Shown here piece by piece: positions 1 through 13,786 of a stretch of 64,000 nt of DNA. The stretch is from positions 620,001 through 684,000 of the forward strand of contig QEYB01000895.1 of assembly GCA_017562135.1 (NCBI GenBank), in the 5' to 3' direction. The stretch is from Dipylidium caninum (taxonomy: Eukaryota; Platyhelminthes; Cestoda; Cyclophyllidea; Dipylidiidae). Below the pieces are notes generated by a model that was given only the letters and a program-made list of their open reading frames with translations, made no database searches and was not told where the DNA came from. The translations under genes and the position numbers were made by a program. Each line of letters opens with the position of its first letter. Within the stretch, counting starts at the first letter, position 1.

Positions 1-1282
1 CATAGGATTATAGAAGCTCGGTAGGTTGGCGGCAGCAGCCGCAGCCTCTGCTTTAGCACGGACCTGCGCCATTTGTGTTGATTGTATGCGTGCGAGAACT
101 TCCTGGGGCGTGCTTTCATCTGAAAGATCAACGGCAACACACAAATTGAAAACAAACAATTAACTCGTAGTGTTGACAACCAGTGGGAAAAAGCATTCAT
201 TCGTCCATAACATGGCATGGACATTGTGTAAAATATTACAATACATGATGCAGATAGAAATACTTGGTTTCATCGCCGAAGCCATAATTGCAGATGCCTT
301 GTTCGCTGCCTCCAACTTGGCTGCTATAGGATCAACTGGTTTAACAGCTTCTTGAACCTAAAAGTGAATAAACACCACAGAAATGATGCAAAAATGCGCA
401 GGTATTTATAAAAACGTACCCAACACATACCTTCGCAAGTTCAGATCGAGAACCAATGATTTTACGTGAGAAGGCAGTCTCCCGTTCACGTTTAATTGGG
501 CGACGATCACGTCTAGTATCAGATGAAGAGGATGATGAAGACGACCTATATCCCCTGCGTCTTCGGCGAGAGTCGTGACTGTAACTTCGACGCCTTCGAT
601 GGCGGTGGTCGTGCCGGTGTTCGCGACTTCGATCTCGCCTTCGGTGGGGCCTGCGGCTGTGACCCCGACTGCGTGTACTAGCGTTACGATCGTGCCGACT
701 AATCCTTTCGTGTTTCGAACTGAAATAATTAATAAATTTGCCAAAATGAAGCGCGAAAATCAGCGAAAGTAATCAAAAATAGCCGAAGACTAATAGTGCA
801 CTGATAGTGAAGTTAGGATTCATACCGTCTGGACGACGAACGATCGCGAAGAGAACCCTGAGAGTCCTTGCGATACTGTCGTGGTAACTTTAGGTCAGTG
901 AGAGGAGAAATGATATTGGACTCATTTTGCAAATGCCCGCCTGTTGGCGATGTCCGCAAATGAGCATCATTCTAAAGTGGGAAGTAACAGTAACCCTCGA
1001 TAAAACATAGATCGATATAAGTAATGAGGCCCAACCTCTGCATTGCATGTCCGAGAATCTGATTTTGCCCGGATTTCGTCGCTTGACTCCTGCGAATTAG
1101 ACAAGGGGTGATATCGTTTTATTACTCGGAAATGCCTTGTGTTTCAAAGCAGTCAAACATCCAATTTAAGTCTAACAGTAAAAATCCATAGAAAATAATG
1201 GGAATGAACACTAAAGTATGCAGGAACGCACCTCAAGTGAAGACCCGTAGTCGCATAGCCTTTCATCAACTCTGTCAGCCAT
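1..1282 (-). CDS. RS-rich nuclear protein, RSRC2-like (5' part; runs off the left edge)
   Basis: Six exons on the minus strand join in frame: 1232-1282 (ATG at 1282), 1036-1089, 826-971, 431-719, 264-357 and 1-119, all with GT-AG junctions. The roughly 251 visible residues begin MADRVDERL. A Ser-rich segment follows, then a dense Arg/Ser/His block with RRRRRGYR and a run of eight Ser, and then a basic linker. The last part is an Ala-rich helical stretch ending LPSFYNPM at the window edge. An RS domain followed by an Ala-rich helix and a PxxYNP motif is what I recall of RSRC2-type splicing-related nuclear proteins; the family name is inference, and another RS-domain protein is possible. The C-terminus lies outside the window. 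No in-frame stops or frameshifts are seen in the visible exons. Confidence 0.6.
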
Positions 1283-4200
1283 CGCAATGGAGTGAGACTA
1301 AAACAAATAAGAGCCCATTTTTTACTTCTCTCGGGGTGATAAGAAACGACAGAGCTCGCCAAAATCAGACAAACGATCAGTCGGGGATCAGAAGGCGGCG
1401 AAAAATTCCAACAGTTACCTCAGTCAAAATAAAGTTGCCTCGCCGTCCTAGTGAAGCACGCGCCCACTATATGCTAATCATTGTAATGCGAAAACATTTG
1501 CCCGTCCCGTCGTTTAATGAAAACCTCTGGACAACGCCCTTAATAACATAACAATCGGCAGAAAACTGGCAGGATAATTATAATATTCAATATTAACGCG
1601 CTCTTATTGTTATAATATCGTCATCATTAGTACATGGAACAAAGTTTTACATTCGATAAACCTTATGCTCAACGCAGCTCAGTTAGATTGTGTTCAGTTG
1701 TAGAAAAACACGTCGGCATTGCTAGCTTAGTGCGTCTGTCTTTCGTGAAAATATGGTATTTTCAATTATTTTATTAACACTAAAACCGCGAAAGTGACCT
1801 TCCTATTACCGCTAACCCGCCATTTTCGTTTAGATCTGTCGTGGTGTGGCTGCGCATAGCTTGCTATTACGACTATTCTCTAACAGACGGGGTGAGTTTA
1901 TTAGCGTGTCACGCAATATGCCTTATTAGCCTTGTTGTTCTTCTTCCTCTCCGTGCGAAAATACTTTAACGTTGAGCAGTGCATCATTAGTGTTGGTCAC
2001 CAGTGCTTCTACAATATTGCCCCTCCGCGTTCTTATTTTTGAGTTTACTCCATCTTCCCTTTCTCCTCACCAATTTCTCACGGTTACACATAAACCATCT
2101 GGGTCATTGTCTTCCTGTGATGGTCTATGCACCGTTTCTTAACAGCGCCTTACTCATAATGCGAAATTCTCAGCCTCACCAATGTCCTTGTCTTTCTTTT
2201 AATTCATTGCTTTACTTTTCCTCCCATCTGTTGTTATGTCTCCACAGTTATGTCATGCATCACTACAATAACATTTGTTGTTTGCCTTGCATGCATGGGC
2301 TGCGTATTATTGAATGTTTATTGGACAACTTCGTAAGACTTTTTATTTGATAGCACTTGGTACAAGCATATTTAAGATAGCAAATTTTTATAATCTTTGT
2401 TATTTATAATCCTATCTCCATAGTGTCCTCTGTTATATACCCGTTGATTTAGTTATCCCTCTTCTCATAAAATAACCTTAAATGCTTCCTAACACTATTA
2501 ATCATGAGTGTTTTTTCTGGCTTTCGAATTTTGTAAGTTTCGGGTGGTTGCTACTGAGTTAAGAATCTTTTTTATATCGTAGGTTTTCTCTGGTAAGATC
2601 TGATTATGTTGGATGTTTGACTTTAATTTTCTTGGTGTCATGAATTTCATCGCCCATTTCCTGGAACGAGTGTATTTAAAATGTTTAATTTTGGTTTATT
2701 GCCATAATTTCTCGACAAACATTGAATATGATATTGGTTGAACGATTTAGATATCGCATATTTCACGATTTTACTGGATTCCAATCATGATGGATCTAGT
2801 CCGTTGAACTCCTCTTATCTACCAGTAATATTCGTGAGTTTTTTATTTAATGTTTTTTTACTTTTCCATTTGTATTACTCCATGTGCATAAATCCATTGA
2901 TCTCTGCTTCATCGGTATTCATTGCATACACGCACAAGAGGAGATGTAAATGTTAACATACATTCGAGACCGATAAATTTTACGAAAGAAATTTTCGCTG
3001 TGTGGCAATTTTTCATCCTTAGCATTTGTTTCCTATGAATACGTTTCCATTGTTTTTTTCATTTATTCGATTTTGAATAAGGTGTTTATAATATGATGGG
3101 GGTTTACGCTCCTGGACTTTTGACGTGCATTTCATTAGGTACGCACCACTGTCCATTAGCACTGGAATAACTTTTTTGCTCGTCATTTATGATATGCCAC
3201 GAATTACGCGACGTCTAATTCTGCTCTACATTGATAGGTGTGAGTACTTACGGCCGTCTACCTTGATGTCTACCCTTTGACTATTGTCAAACGGAAGTGT
3301 ATCGGCGGTTATCATTCATTCATAACTTCCATAAGTACTATTCCAAAAAGTTGTAATTTAGCCAACATTTCTCCTGATATATAATGCCGGTTTCGGGCTC
3401 TTTTCTGTCCGTTGATGGCAACTGAAAATGGATATTTTCAAAAATCGTATTGGTTTCTTTTACGATTCACTATCAGCTTGGTATTTGTGGTTTCTACTCT
3501 GTATATTATCTTCCAAAATTTCTAATCAGAGGTTCCTATTTCTTTCCGATTCTTATGCCATTTCCGGTGCTTTGTTGTAGACGAGTGTAGGGTTTATATG
3601 AATTCATTTACATCGAAGTGAATTGAATTATATTCATGTGAATGCCCATACCTACGACGTTCGTATCTGAACTCCTTTGTTGTAACTTCTTACCGATATG
3701 CACATATTTGAACAATACGCTATTCTTTGATATAGGCATAGGGTGCATAAACATACCGCTATCGAAACAACTTACCGCCCTTTAGATTGATTTGGTCACT
3801 GTCCAATCTTACGTTATGATATTTTTTACCAGATACTTAGGATTCTTTCAAATTCTTTTTCTCTTCGCTTTTGAGAAACCTGATTTATTTGTGTGGTAGT
3901 ACAAACCCGTCTCAATATTTATCGTTTTTATCAAATGGTGGATATATGCAGTTTTTTGTCAAGGCTGGAGTATTTAAGCGCGTATCAAGCTTTCTTTATT
4001 TATAAAACTACTTATCTCGACTACCTTTTGCCTTTTGGTATGTTTTTTCGATGGTAATTGACACTCCTGAAATTTTGATCATTAATCATATGTCAGTTTT
4101 ATATTTTTTTAAAAAAATCCTCAAAAGTCATGATTGCATAAATGTGGAAATGGGCATCTTTTTGTATCCACAAACTTCTGCTCAAGTCAGCTTTATTCCC

Positions 4201-7200
4201 TACATTTTAGACAGTTTATAGCAATTCAATGCATTAGCTTCTCTGATTTTCAGATATTTCCTATTTTTTGACATACTCCACCCTAACTTCATTTCTCATT
4301 TAAATTTTGCGACTCGCCCCACTACCTTCTCGTTGAGATTAATTTAAGCCACACAAGCGTTAATTAACATAGTTTACTTGTAACCTCTCGGCCGCCTTGT
4401 GTCACGGTCCTCTTGTACTGTTCGGGTCCTCTTACAATTAACCTTATTTCTCCTCAATAGCCATCGTAGCTACTACTGTTACACTCCTTTTTTGTCTGAA
4501 CTCTGTGGCTAAAAAGGCATTTAAACTTCCCTTACAATTTATTCGATTTGTTGTCGTGGTATTTTTGCTCTCACGGATCTAGTGCCTAATTCGACTAAAA
4601 ACTTGAGGCGTTTTTCACTTTATCAAATAAAACAGATGGGGAAAATTTATTCCCATATGATTTAAACCTTCCTTTTGTTTGCCCCCCTCTAGTAGTTTGA
4701 TTTTTTTATTATATACGCCTTGTACGAACATGTGAATAGGATGTGCGTCATCATTTCAAAGGATGGAATATTTCTTATATCATTTTCAAAATAGGCATGA
4801 AATTGTGCCAATGATGGATGCATTTGGAACTCTCTACCGTTTTATTCTTTGGAAGGGAGCCGTTTTCCTGAATCATCCTCTTCCTCTCCTTTCTCTTATC
4901 CGTTTTCATTCCGCAACTTTTCTTACCTGCTCGCCCTGTTCTTTCAGCCGGTTCACCCATTGCGTCAGCCGACTTCTTACCCATGAATATGATAATTTTT
5001 GTATTTTGGCCTAAAAACTGATTGGATGCACCTCTCGAAGTGTTTTCAGTGCACTTATCGCGTCCGTTTTCGTAGTTTATACCTACTTGATTTTTGCTTC
5101 TAATTGGGCAAACTCTGGTCTCCTCTGAAGCCTTTTCGTCCGTGTGCGTAGGTCATGTGCGTCCTCCATGGTTGGCATTTCGACTATTCGCAAGATACTT
5201 TACATTTCATATTTAAATCGCGTTTGTAAAAGTCCATATTTTCGTTTATTTTGTTGTGGTCACTCTCTGTCCAGAGGTATTTTCTCTTTTAGTTGTCCTA
5301 CTAGTTTACTGCTTTTGTCCTAATTGTACTACCTTGGTTTTTCCACTCGCAGCGAGTGAGGCTATGCTGAATTTACGTTATGAGATATTATCAGTTTTAT
5401 AAAACTCGAGATAAACGAAATTGAACAAAGTATGTCTAGTCCTTTTGATAATGTTTGTTTTATTTGTTTTTTACGCGTATTTTAGTGTTTCGCATTATCG
5501 CTTTTCAACAATAATTTGTTCGAGTGACGGTAGAAGACTTGTTTAGTGAATAAGTTATTTGATCACTTCAAAATGTTAAGTGAGACTCTTGTCTACCTTT
5601 GCTGCTGTCTCCACATATTTTCATTATTGAAACATCCTTTCCCAGATTAGATTTTTGTCCGTTTTGTTATTTAATGTGTCTCACTACTTTCCCGCACGCA
5701 CTCGTATTTGATCACTGCAAGTCCTCTCGAATTAGTGATTTTTTGCTGTTTTGCCTATCAGTGATATATGTAAAACAAGTGTTCTTCGTCTTCTTGCTTT
5801 TTCTTTCTTTAGTTTCTTTCCCATACTCCTGCCGTCTCCGCTGATCTTTCAAATCGTCCTATCGCTGCCTCTCATCATTATCAGTTGAAGGGAGGTAGTC
5901 TCCCATCCTTAAGCATATATAGCTTTTTCACTTTCCTAAGTCTATTTACTAAAAGTAGAACCTCTGCGTAAGTGCGCGTCTTTGTAGAGTAATTGATGAA
6001 GGGATGATTTTCCTGCTTTGTAAAATTTCCGAAGATCGCATCTTCCCCCTCTCCCTCCTTGATTTAGCAATAGACATTCCGGGGTAAGGATTCAACATTC
6101 GATTTTGGTTTTATTTTCCTCTTTTTAACTCAACTTAACACTACCCTTTGTCATTACTTTTGGCACTTAGGACTTTACTAGTTTCTTGTTCCTTTGTTGT
6201 TACGGTGTCTTTTTCGGTTTCTTGTAGGAAATAGATTCTTTTCATTAGCACTCTTTTAAACATCGCCTTCCTGAGCCCCAGGCCTCAGTTCGAAGCTGCT
6301 TTTTTTGTTCAAAAATGCGTTAGGAGGATTTTCGGTATATGATATAATATTGCCAAGTTCTTTTTCGTTAGCCACATAAACTTTCCTATCCGTTGGGGTT
6401 TTACTGAATTTATAATTTTATCGGGTGCCAGGAAAGTGAACGGTACTGCTGTTTTTGCCTAAAATTTAGCATGTAAGCATAATTTCTCTTGTGTGATACC
6501 ATTGAAAATCATTACGCCTTTTGATTTTTGGTTTTTCGCACTCAAAATCTCTGTATTCGCAAATTTTTCTTCATGCTGACTCTAATCTTCATTATTGTGT
6601 ATTAGAGGCAGTAGAAGAACTGAACTAGCTGATATAATTTTTGACGGGAGCATTGTTTTTACTTCAAAGAGAATGTTCTACGCACATTTTTTGCGCCTGG
6701 GACTGCAATTACCATTTTTTCGATGCCGCTTGTGGGAACTTCTGATTTTAAACACCATGTCGGTGAGGTCGTCGTCGTCGCACCAGCTTGTTTACCATAC
6801 CAAGCACACCTGATTGGTAGTACGGTTTCAATTTATTGGGCGCTTTTTAGCCACCCAGTTAAGGCAACTGAGTTTTAATGGACAGGATGATGTTCATTTG
6901 TGGCTATGTCCCCTTTTCTCCCCAGCCAAAGTCGTGTCAAATTTATCAAAACGTTACCTTGCTCTGATCAATGGCCCCAGATCGTGTTTTCCATGTTGCA
7001 GGGTTTAGGCCCATTTTCTACTGTCTTCTCGTGGTAATCTCCAGATCTTACTTTTACTCTGATCTTTCCTTTATGAGCACTTATCTTTTTTAATCTAAAC
7101 TCTTGCGCTTTGCACCACAGGAATAGGGGATAAAACTAGTCTTTTTTGGTTGTGGAGCTCTCTAACAGAGCACAAGAAGGTGTGTCCCTGTGGATTATGT

Positions 7201-10200
7201 TTCGGTTGCTGAGCGTTAACGTCGACGTTTCCACTTATTGTCTAGTCAGTTCCGACACTTTTGATTTATCATCTCCGTAGTAACTCTCCGAAGGGGTGCT
7301 TAAACAATGCCATTTACTGCTGCTTCCAGCAGAACGTCTGACTCCTGTAATCCCAAATAAATCACTTGGTCCCTGACGCGCTTTGGTTTGTCTTCATTCC
7401 CCGTAGCTAAGAACCACCTAAAGTTTCTTCTTCCTTTTCACATATTTATTATTGCAAAATTAGCTCTAAATAGACTTCCATAGTCTGTATTTATACTTCT
7501 TTTCGGCACTAGCCTGTTTTTCCTGCCCGGTTCGCGAGTTCTCCCTCCGTTATCATCATGACGCCTGTCAAACGCTTGCACGAGGTAACTAACCACTTCG
7601 CTCGCTCCCGAACGTCAACCTGGTGCTTTGACAACCTGCTCTTCTTATGTATTCCACGATCTTCACTTAACTTTGCACATTTAATGGGTTCAAATTTACC
7701 AGGCATGGGCGGCTTATTTTGATACCCACTCTTAATAAAAGGTAATTGGATGGAGCTGATCTTAGGTATTTCCCCTGCCTGATCCACTTCTCCTCGTGAC
7801 CACTTTCTGTGCCACCTCTCGACGTCGTCAACTGGCGGTAGTCACATGATGTAAATGTGTATGTGCGCACCCGTCTCTCCTTGGAATGCCAACGTCCCAA
7901 CCCTGACACTTTTTATAACCTCAAATACTTACGATACCGACTTTACAACGCCTCTGCCTCCCCTACGTGTTGTATCCCGTCAACCTCTTTCCCCTAGGAT
8001 TGCCTTCTAAATAGGCAACCGCCGACTTCCAATCCAACCACACTCTTGACCTGCTTCACCTTAAATATTAAACGGGTTTGTTGGCCTGCGCTACTCACTC
8101 CTGTGGGGATGGACCGACCTAGGGCATAGTTTTTGCTCTTCCACGCGGGTTTAACTGACTTTTGCCGTTCCTTCTCACCACACCTAATTGGTTACTTTTT
8201 CACCGCCTTCCCCTTTTTCCTCGATCTGCCAACGCCAGTTAATGTTGGGAGTCGATTTTCGCAAATCGCCCTCTATTTACGTCCACCTTGTTGTATGTAT
8301 GTATATTCGCGTCACTCCGGCAACGTTTTCCCAACCATCTGGACGGAGGTTGAGCGAGGGGGCAATTGCATGGCCTTTGTGCAAACTGCGTCTCTTTTTG
8401 GCACGACCACGACAAGACGCGAGGGCAGGGGAAAGCGAAATGAAGCTCGCCACGGGCCGTTCACACGTTGAAGATTTGTACCATTCTATAGGAAAATGAG
8501 CGCTTCTGACCAACTAAAGTTGGAAATTCGAGCAGCAGTTCTTATGCACCACGGAATGGTGAGCGTGAAGGCATAGAAATCAGAAGGACTAATTAGTCTG
8601 GATAGCGGCTCATGTGCTGAGTGGAGATTTATTTGCCATATCACTCCTTTCTCCTACTTGGCGTGTAATGCGACACTCGAGGCATCGGTGTATTCACTCA
8701 CCTATCGACACTACCGTCCTAGCACTAAAAATAGCTAATTTCGTTACTTTCGAAACGCACTCACCCATAGCTACTTATCCACCTTTCTTCTTCTTTTTCC
8801 CACAATTTAATGAATGTGTTTATCCAGTTTCCGATGCATGTACATGGAAAATCAAGCCTGATTCATGTATCTTTTAGCGAGACTTTTATTCTATTCTGGT
8901 TTTTGATCGTCTATATAGAAATATACCGTCCACAATCTCCCCTTATCCCCCCAACATCACATTCTGCCCGAGGGTAAGCGGAGCACTCCTCCGATTTGTG
9001 TGCACTAAAAGTACTGTCCCTCGATTCTACGCATCTAACAGTTGGCAAAACTTTAGCCTCTGCATTCGTTTGTCCAGCCTGACCTTTAGATTTTTTCCCA
9101 TAGAAAAAAATGGCCTCCCGTGGTTTGCTCAGTAAATTCTTACTTTCCTCGACAAAAGTCGTTTTTAATCATATTTCTCTGTTGGTACTCTTCTATCTCC
9201 GTAGAGTATTGTTACACTTATTGGGGGTTAAAGTGAAGCAGAGATTGTGGCTTTCCCAGCGCCGAAATCCGACTTCCCCTTCAGCTCTCACCACTTACCG
9301 GTGGAATATTTGCACAGGATTAAATTCTCGTTACTTTTGCTCTAGTTTACAAAGAAGGTGATGAGAGATGTGATAATGCTTAACCCACAACGCATGAAAA
9401 GCCACTGTGCGTTGCCTTACCCTCCAAATTGTCTGGGCTTCGAGTGCTGCGATTGGGGGAGGGGAACGAAGTCGTGACAGGTCAAAAGGACGGGTAATTG
9501 CTCCGGGTGAATCATCCTGCCGTCCGCACCATCTCTGCAGTTTGCACGTCAACCGCCTCGAGCGCATCTGCTGGGGGGGGGGGGGCATGGAACTTTCCGC
9601 TTCAAATCCCTCGGCTCAAGTTTACAGCCGTCTCGCTTGGTGTTTAATTCGAAAAAAAGCATTTTCATTATACACTCCATTTTAGATTAGTTACATTTCT
9701 TGTTCTTTCCTCACTTGGCCCTATCAATTTCTTCCCAGCTTCGGAGTATGTCGTGGGTAGCTTTATCGACGGACTAATGCTTTACAAATACTTTGCGGAT
9801 ATATGGTAGTCAAATTAGAAGGAGTCTTTGTTTATACACACAATGGAGTCGTGTCATAGTATTCAGAGGCTACGCCATCACCATTTCCTCTTGTCAAGAA
9901 TAAATGACACCTTCTCATCCGCCTCCTCCCCACCACTCCCTTACCATTTATCTCATCTATGCACGGCTCTCTCCTATACTCCCCACGCATCCGCTGAGAT
10001 TTGGCAATGTAGACCACTTTCATTTTCATTAGAATTGCTTATGTGAGTCCAGATTTCTCCCACGATTCGTTTAGACGTTTTACTGTGTTTTTCTTTCCAC
10101 CCACTATTTCTATACACAATTTGAGGTAAATACTTCATTCTTTAATCATGAATGAAAGCGTTCTGGCTATTGATTCAGAATTGTCTGGCGACTACTTTTC

Positions 10201-10470
10201 ATTCCGCAAATAATACGACTATTAAATGGTGCTATGCAATGCGTTGAGTTACATTAGACAACACCATTGCTATCATGTTGATTATTTTGTCAAACGATGT
10301 TTTACCTGACCTCTAATGTACTTTGCTTATAGCAATACAGTTCATATGTCCACTTTCCTCCTTAATTTGACTAGGCGACGCCTTCAGCGTACTTCGTGTC
10401 TATGCGGGTGTGCTTGGATGTTTATAAGCCGGGCTCAGTCACTCAACGTCGTCTTCTCCTTCCGCCCCTC
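1283..10470. other. Long AT-rich stretch with no secure gene (upstream/intronic to SNRK?)
   Basis: About 9 kb without a recognisable conserved exon. From roughly 2.0 to 7.5 kb the plus strand is strikingly T-rich, with many short T and TTTC tracts, and open frames there give only hydrophobic low-information peptides. This bias is what a long plus-strand intron could look like. A 13-base G run lies at 9573-9585. One possible leader exon is 8496-8558: an ATG opens 21 codons ending at a GTGAGC donor in phase 0, which matches the phase of the SNRK acceptor near 10473. That would add an N-terminus beginning MSASDQLKLE to SNRK, but it is unproven. Confidence 0.5.
9573..9585 (+). repeat. Poly-G homopolymer (13 G)
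   Basis: A run of 13 consecutive G on the plus strand in the AT-rich region upstream of SNRK. No function is inferred. Such runs are hard to size in sequencing, so the true length is uncertain. Confidence 0.85.
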
Positions 10471-10476
10471 TAGCAC

Positions 10477-13400
10477 ATGTCTATTTATCAATGCTTTTTT
10501 GAGGACTTTAACGCGGTTGAACCGAAGGTCGCTGGCCTGTACGATCTTGGGCCCACCATAGGCAGAGGGCACTACGCAGTCGTCAAAGTTGCCCAACACG
10601 TTTTTACCGGTGAGAAAGTTGCTGTTAAGGTGATTGACAAGACGAAATTGGACGCACCTTCGCGAGAACATCTTTTTCAGGAGGTCGTCTGCATGAAACT
10701 TGTCCAGCATCCCAATGTGGTTCGACTCTATGAGGTCATCGACACTGTAAATAAACTCTATCTCATCCTCGAACTGGGCGATGGAGGTGATCTCTACGAC
10801 TACATCATGAAGCACGAACATGGACTGTCGGAAAAATTGGCTAAGCGTTACTTTAGACAAATTGTCACAGCCATTTCATACTGCCACAATCTTCACGTTG
10901 TTCATCGCGATCTAAAACCTGAAAATGTGGTATTTTTTGAACAACTCGGAGTCGTTAAGCTGACTGATTTCGGCTTCAGTAATCAGTTCGTTCCTGGAAA
11001 GCAGTTGGATACGTTCTGTGGTTCACTAGCCTATTCTGCTCCTGAAATACTCCTCGGAACCAAGTATGATGCCCCCAAAGTCGATATATGGTCACTGGGC
11101 GTGATCCTCTTCATGCTTGTCTGCGGTCGGTTGCCTTTTGAAGAGGCGAACGATAGTGAAACACTGACAAAGATTATGGACTGTGAGTACCAGTTGCCAC
11201 CGCACCTATCACCCGAGTGCTGCTCCCTCATCTCGCGTCTGCTGATTCGCGACCCCGCGAAACGTGCCACACTGGAAGAGGTGCTTCAAGACGAATGGCT
11301 GCAAATGGCCAGCGAGGAGCTGCCAATCGGCCTGTTTTCAGTACCTCTGATCTCACAAGAGCACCTTCAATTCGAAGATCACATTGAAATTTTGAACAAA
11401 ATGGCCTCCGGCGGACTGGCTACAGTTGATGAAATTCAACAGGCCCTTGACCGCAATGAGTATTCTCATATCTCGGCCACGTATTTTCTTCTCGCCGAGA
11501 GGAAGTTGAAGCGGAATTACATAGAAGAGTACAAAATTCTCTCGGCCCAAGCAAAAGCTCTTGAGCAGGCCCTGCTTCTACAACAGAAGACTCAAGTGCA
11601 ACCTGCTCTGGAGCACTCGGAAAAGCCTCAGTCCCGGTCTGCGGCCCTACCCAAGTCGATTTCTGCCTCTTTGGCTGTGTCGGGTGCTGAGGAGCGGTTA
11701 CGGCGCTTTTCGATGATTCTCGAGGATGAAGAGGAGAACGACGAGGATATATCTCTCTCCGCCGTGGCAGCATGTGGCATCGATCATCGACTGGCAGAAG
11801 AAATAAACTTCAACGAAACCTCAGACGAAGCCTTACTTCATGAGGAACAGGAGGAATTTGAGGCGGTCGCAAGTCTTGCTTGTGTTCGTTCGGAACTACT
11901 CTCAGAACACGAAAGCGCTGACAATTATCCGCCCTCTGACCTGCAAGCTCTTGATCTTGATTCGACCAAGTATTTCACTAGGCCGAACTCGAGAGCGGAC
12001 TTATCTGAACGAGTCCTCTCGGAGACCTCCTTAAACACCGGTGGAGTTGGGGATACTGGTCGTCGATCAGTCTCTTCATTGCTCACTTCCCGACACATGC
12101 GTCCTACGCGGCCTTCCCTGCGTCCCTTGATCTCCGTCAAAAGTAGTCCACAGTTACTCGAGTACATAGCTGAGGAGGACGGTGACTGGAAAGTTTCACC
12201 TGCAAATGATGAGGCGCCGTTTAAACGACATCCTAGCCCCTTAGTCCCCGCGACCAAGCAGCCACGCTACACTCCTGGCAACAGGAAATCTATGAGCTCC
12301 ATTTACGCGAACCGGAGTTCCATGCCACGAGCGCGTAGTCCTCCGTGGCAAACTAGGAAGTTCTATACCGGTCCCACCGCAAGTTTCAGCGCAAACTCTT
12401 CGCGACCTGTCAGTGGCGTCAACCTCTGGCCTACTGCTGATCGGAAGTGGCGACAGCCGCCGTCCGGGGCAACTAATCTGTTTCTGACTTCACGTCACGT
12501 CCCAAACAGTATCATTCGACCCGCAACTTCTACTGCGCGCGATCATCGACGGCGGAGCGGCCCGCCTGCATTCTCTGTTTTGGGGCAGGGGAACATCACC
12601 TCGTCGGCTCATTTGAGTCTTCTTCGGATTAGTCTCAACTTTAACGTCAATCGTTCTGTCACCGAGGCGCCTGACCGAGACCTCTTGAAGCGCTCGCTCG
12701 AACCCCCCGTGTCGAAATTGCAGGAGGCGCCACAGCCCCAAGAGGGTGATGCCTCTAATGCTCGCTTCAGTATTTCTTGCCAGTCTGCTCCCAACATCCT
12801 CGATCATCTCTTTATTAAGGCTCCCGTCGCCACGGAAATTTGCGCACCCATTCGAGAAGAAGAGGATGAAAACAAGATGTGGAATCCCTCGAAGGAAGAA
12901 GGCGGTGTGAAGCCATCATCTCCCAGATCCACTCTCCCCACAAAGACGTCGCCAGTTGATGTAAACAGCCACCGTGTGTCCGCAGTGTGGTGTACTGGAG
13001 CGCCTTCTCATGCGCGCACATCCAACCGGCAGCAGAATGGCCTTACCTCGTCCAACTTTTCGCTCGCCTCCTTGGCCAGTAGCCTGCGTGACTCGCGACA
13101 CATGGTGGACGTATTGAGGGGCACCTATGAGCTGCAAATGCAGTCACGACGTCGGACGGGTGGCTTTCCTCGCATCTCGACTGGCTCCAGTTTCGATGGG
13201 TTGCCACCGCCCCCCCTCCAACCCCTCACTGGTGAGAAGCCTGACCCTAGTCAATCAACCGGGCGTGTCCGTATCGGCGCACGCTTCATTGCGTCGACCT
13301 CGCGTCAATGGACTTCAACCCCCCCTCCGACAATCTTCGGCCTCTCCGCCTCCCCGAATAGCAACTGCCCCCCCGGCCACAGCATTCAAGACCAACCTCC

Positions 13401-13786
13401 TCAAAAGCTCTCCCACGCCAAATGGTGATATGCGGTTCACGGCCTCCTCTACGTCAACCGACTCCATGCCCGTTGCGAACTCAATCTTTTACATCCCTTC
13501 TTCGAATAACTCCCTCGCAACCACCACCACAACCACCACCACCATCCCTACAGTCGCCACGAAAGTAGACTGTGCCCTCTCTCCCCCCCTCTCACCACCT
13601 CAGCCTCCCATTCCGGAGGAGAACTCTTCAAAGTCGAAGCGATTCCTATCCCTTCACAGGGACAAGTTGTACCCCCCGTGTGACCGGAGTGTCGTCAGGC
13701 GTGGAGGGTTTTCGCATTTCCGACTCAGACGGAAACCCCGAAAAGGTCATAGTGAGAATTCCGCCAATTGTTGCCATATATCTTAG
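10477..13786 (+). CDS. SNRK: SNF1-related serine/threonine kinase SNRK
   Basis: An AMPK-related protein kinase normally activated by LKB1. The kinase domain covers about residues 20-275: glycine loop GRGHYAVVK (29-37), ATP-anchoring Lys51, catalytic HRDLKPEN (143-150), DFG (164-166), activation-loop Thr179 before [10 protein letters not shown], and an intact C-lobe. A UBA-like segment follows at about 290-345, then a long Ser/Pro-rich tail that makes the protein longer than the vertebrate form (about 765 aa). A polypyrimidine tract and AG stand just before the ATG, so the first coding exon may lie upstream (candidate 8496-8558). The first frame stops at 13428, but coding character continues in other frames to 13786. 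The end ...SANCCHIS resembles the vertebrate SNRK terminus ...SCCHVI. A possible intron 13232-13361 (130 nt, right phase) explains one frame change. Others, near 13620-13750, look like one-base errors in C and A runs. Confidence 0.93.

Noticed and set aside
2003..2350. 115-codon open frame in the T-rich region
   Set aside because: It is a hydrophobic Leu/Ser/Phe/Cys peptide of the kind produced by pyrimidine-rich DNA, with no motif and no splice partner.
13127..13786. Separate 219-codon gene overlapping the end of SNRK
   Set aside because: Its end resembles the vertebrate SNRK C-terminus, so it is better explained as SNRK in a shifted frame than as another gene.
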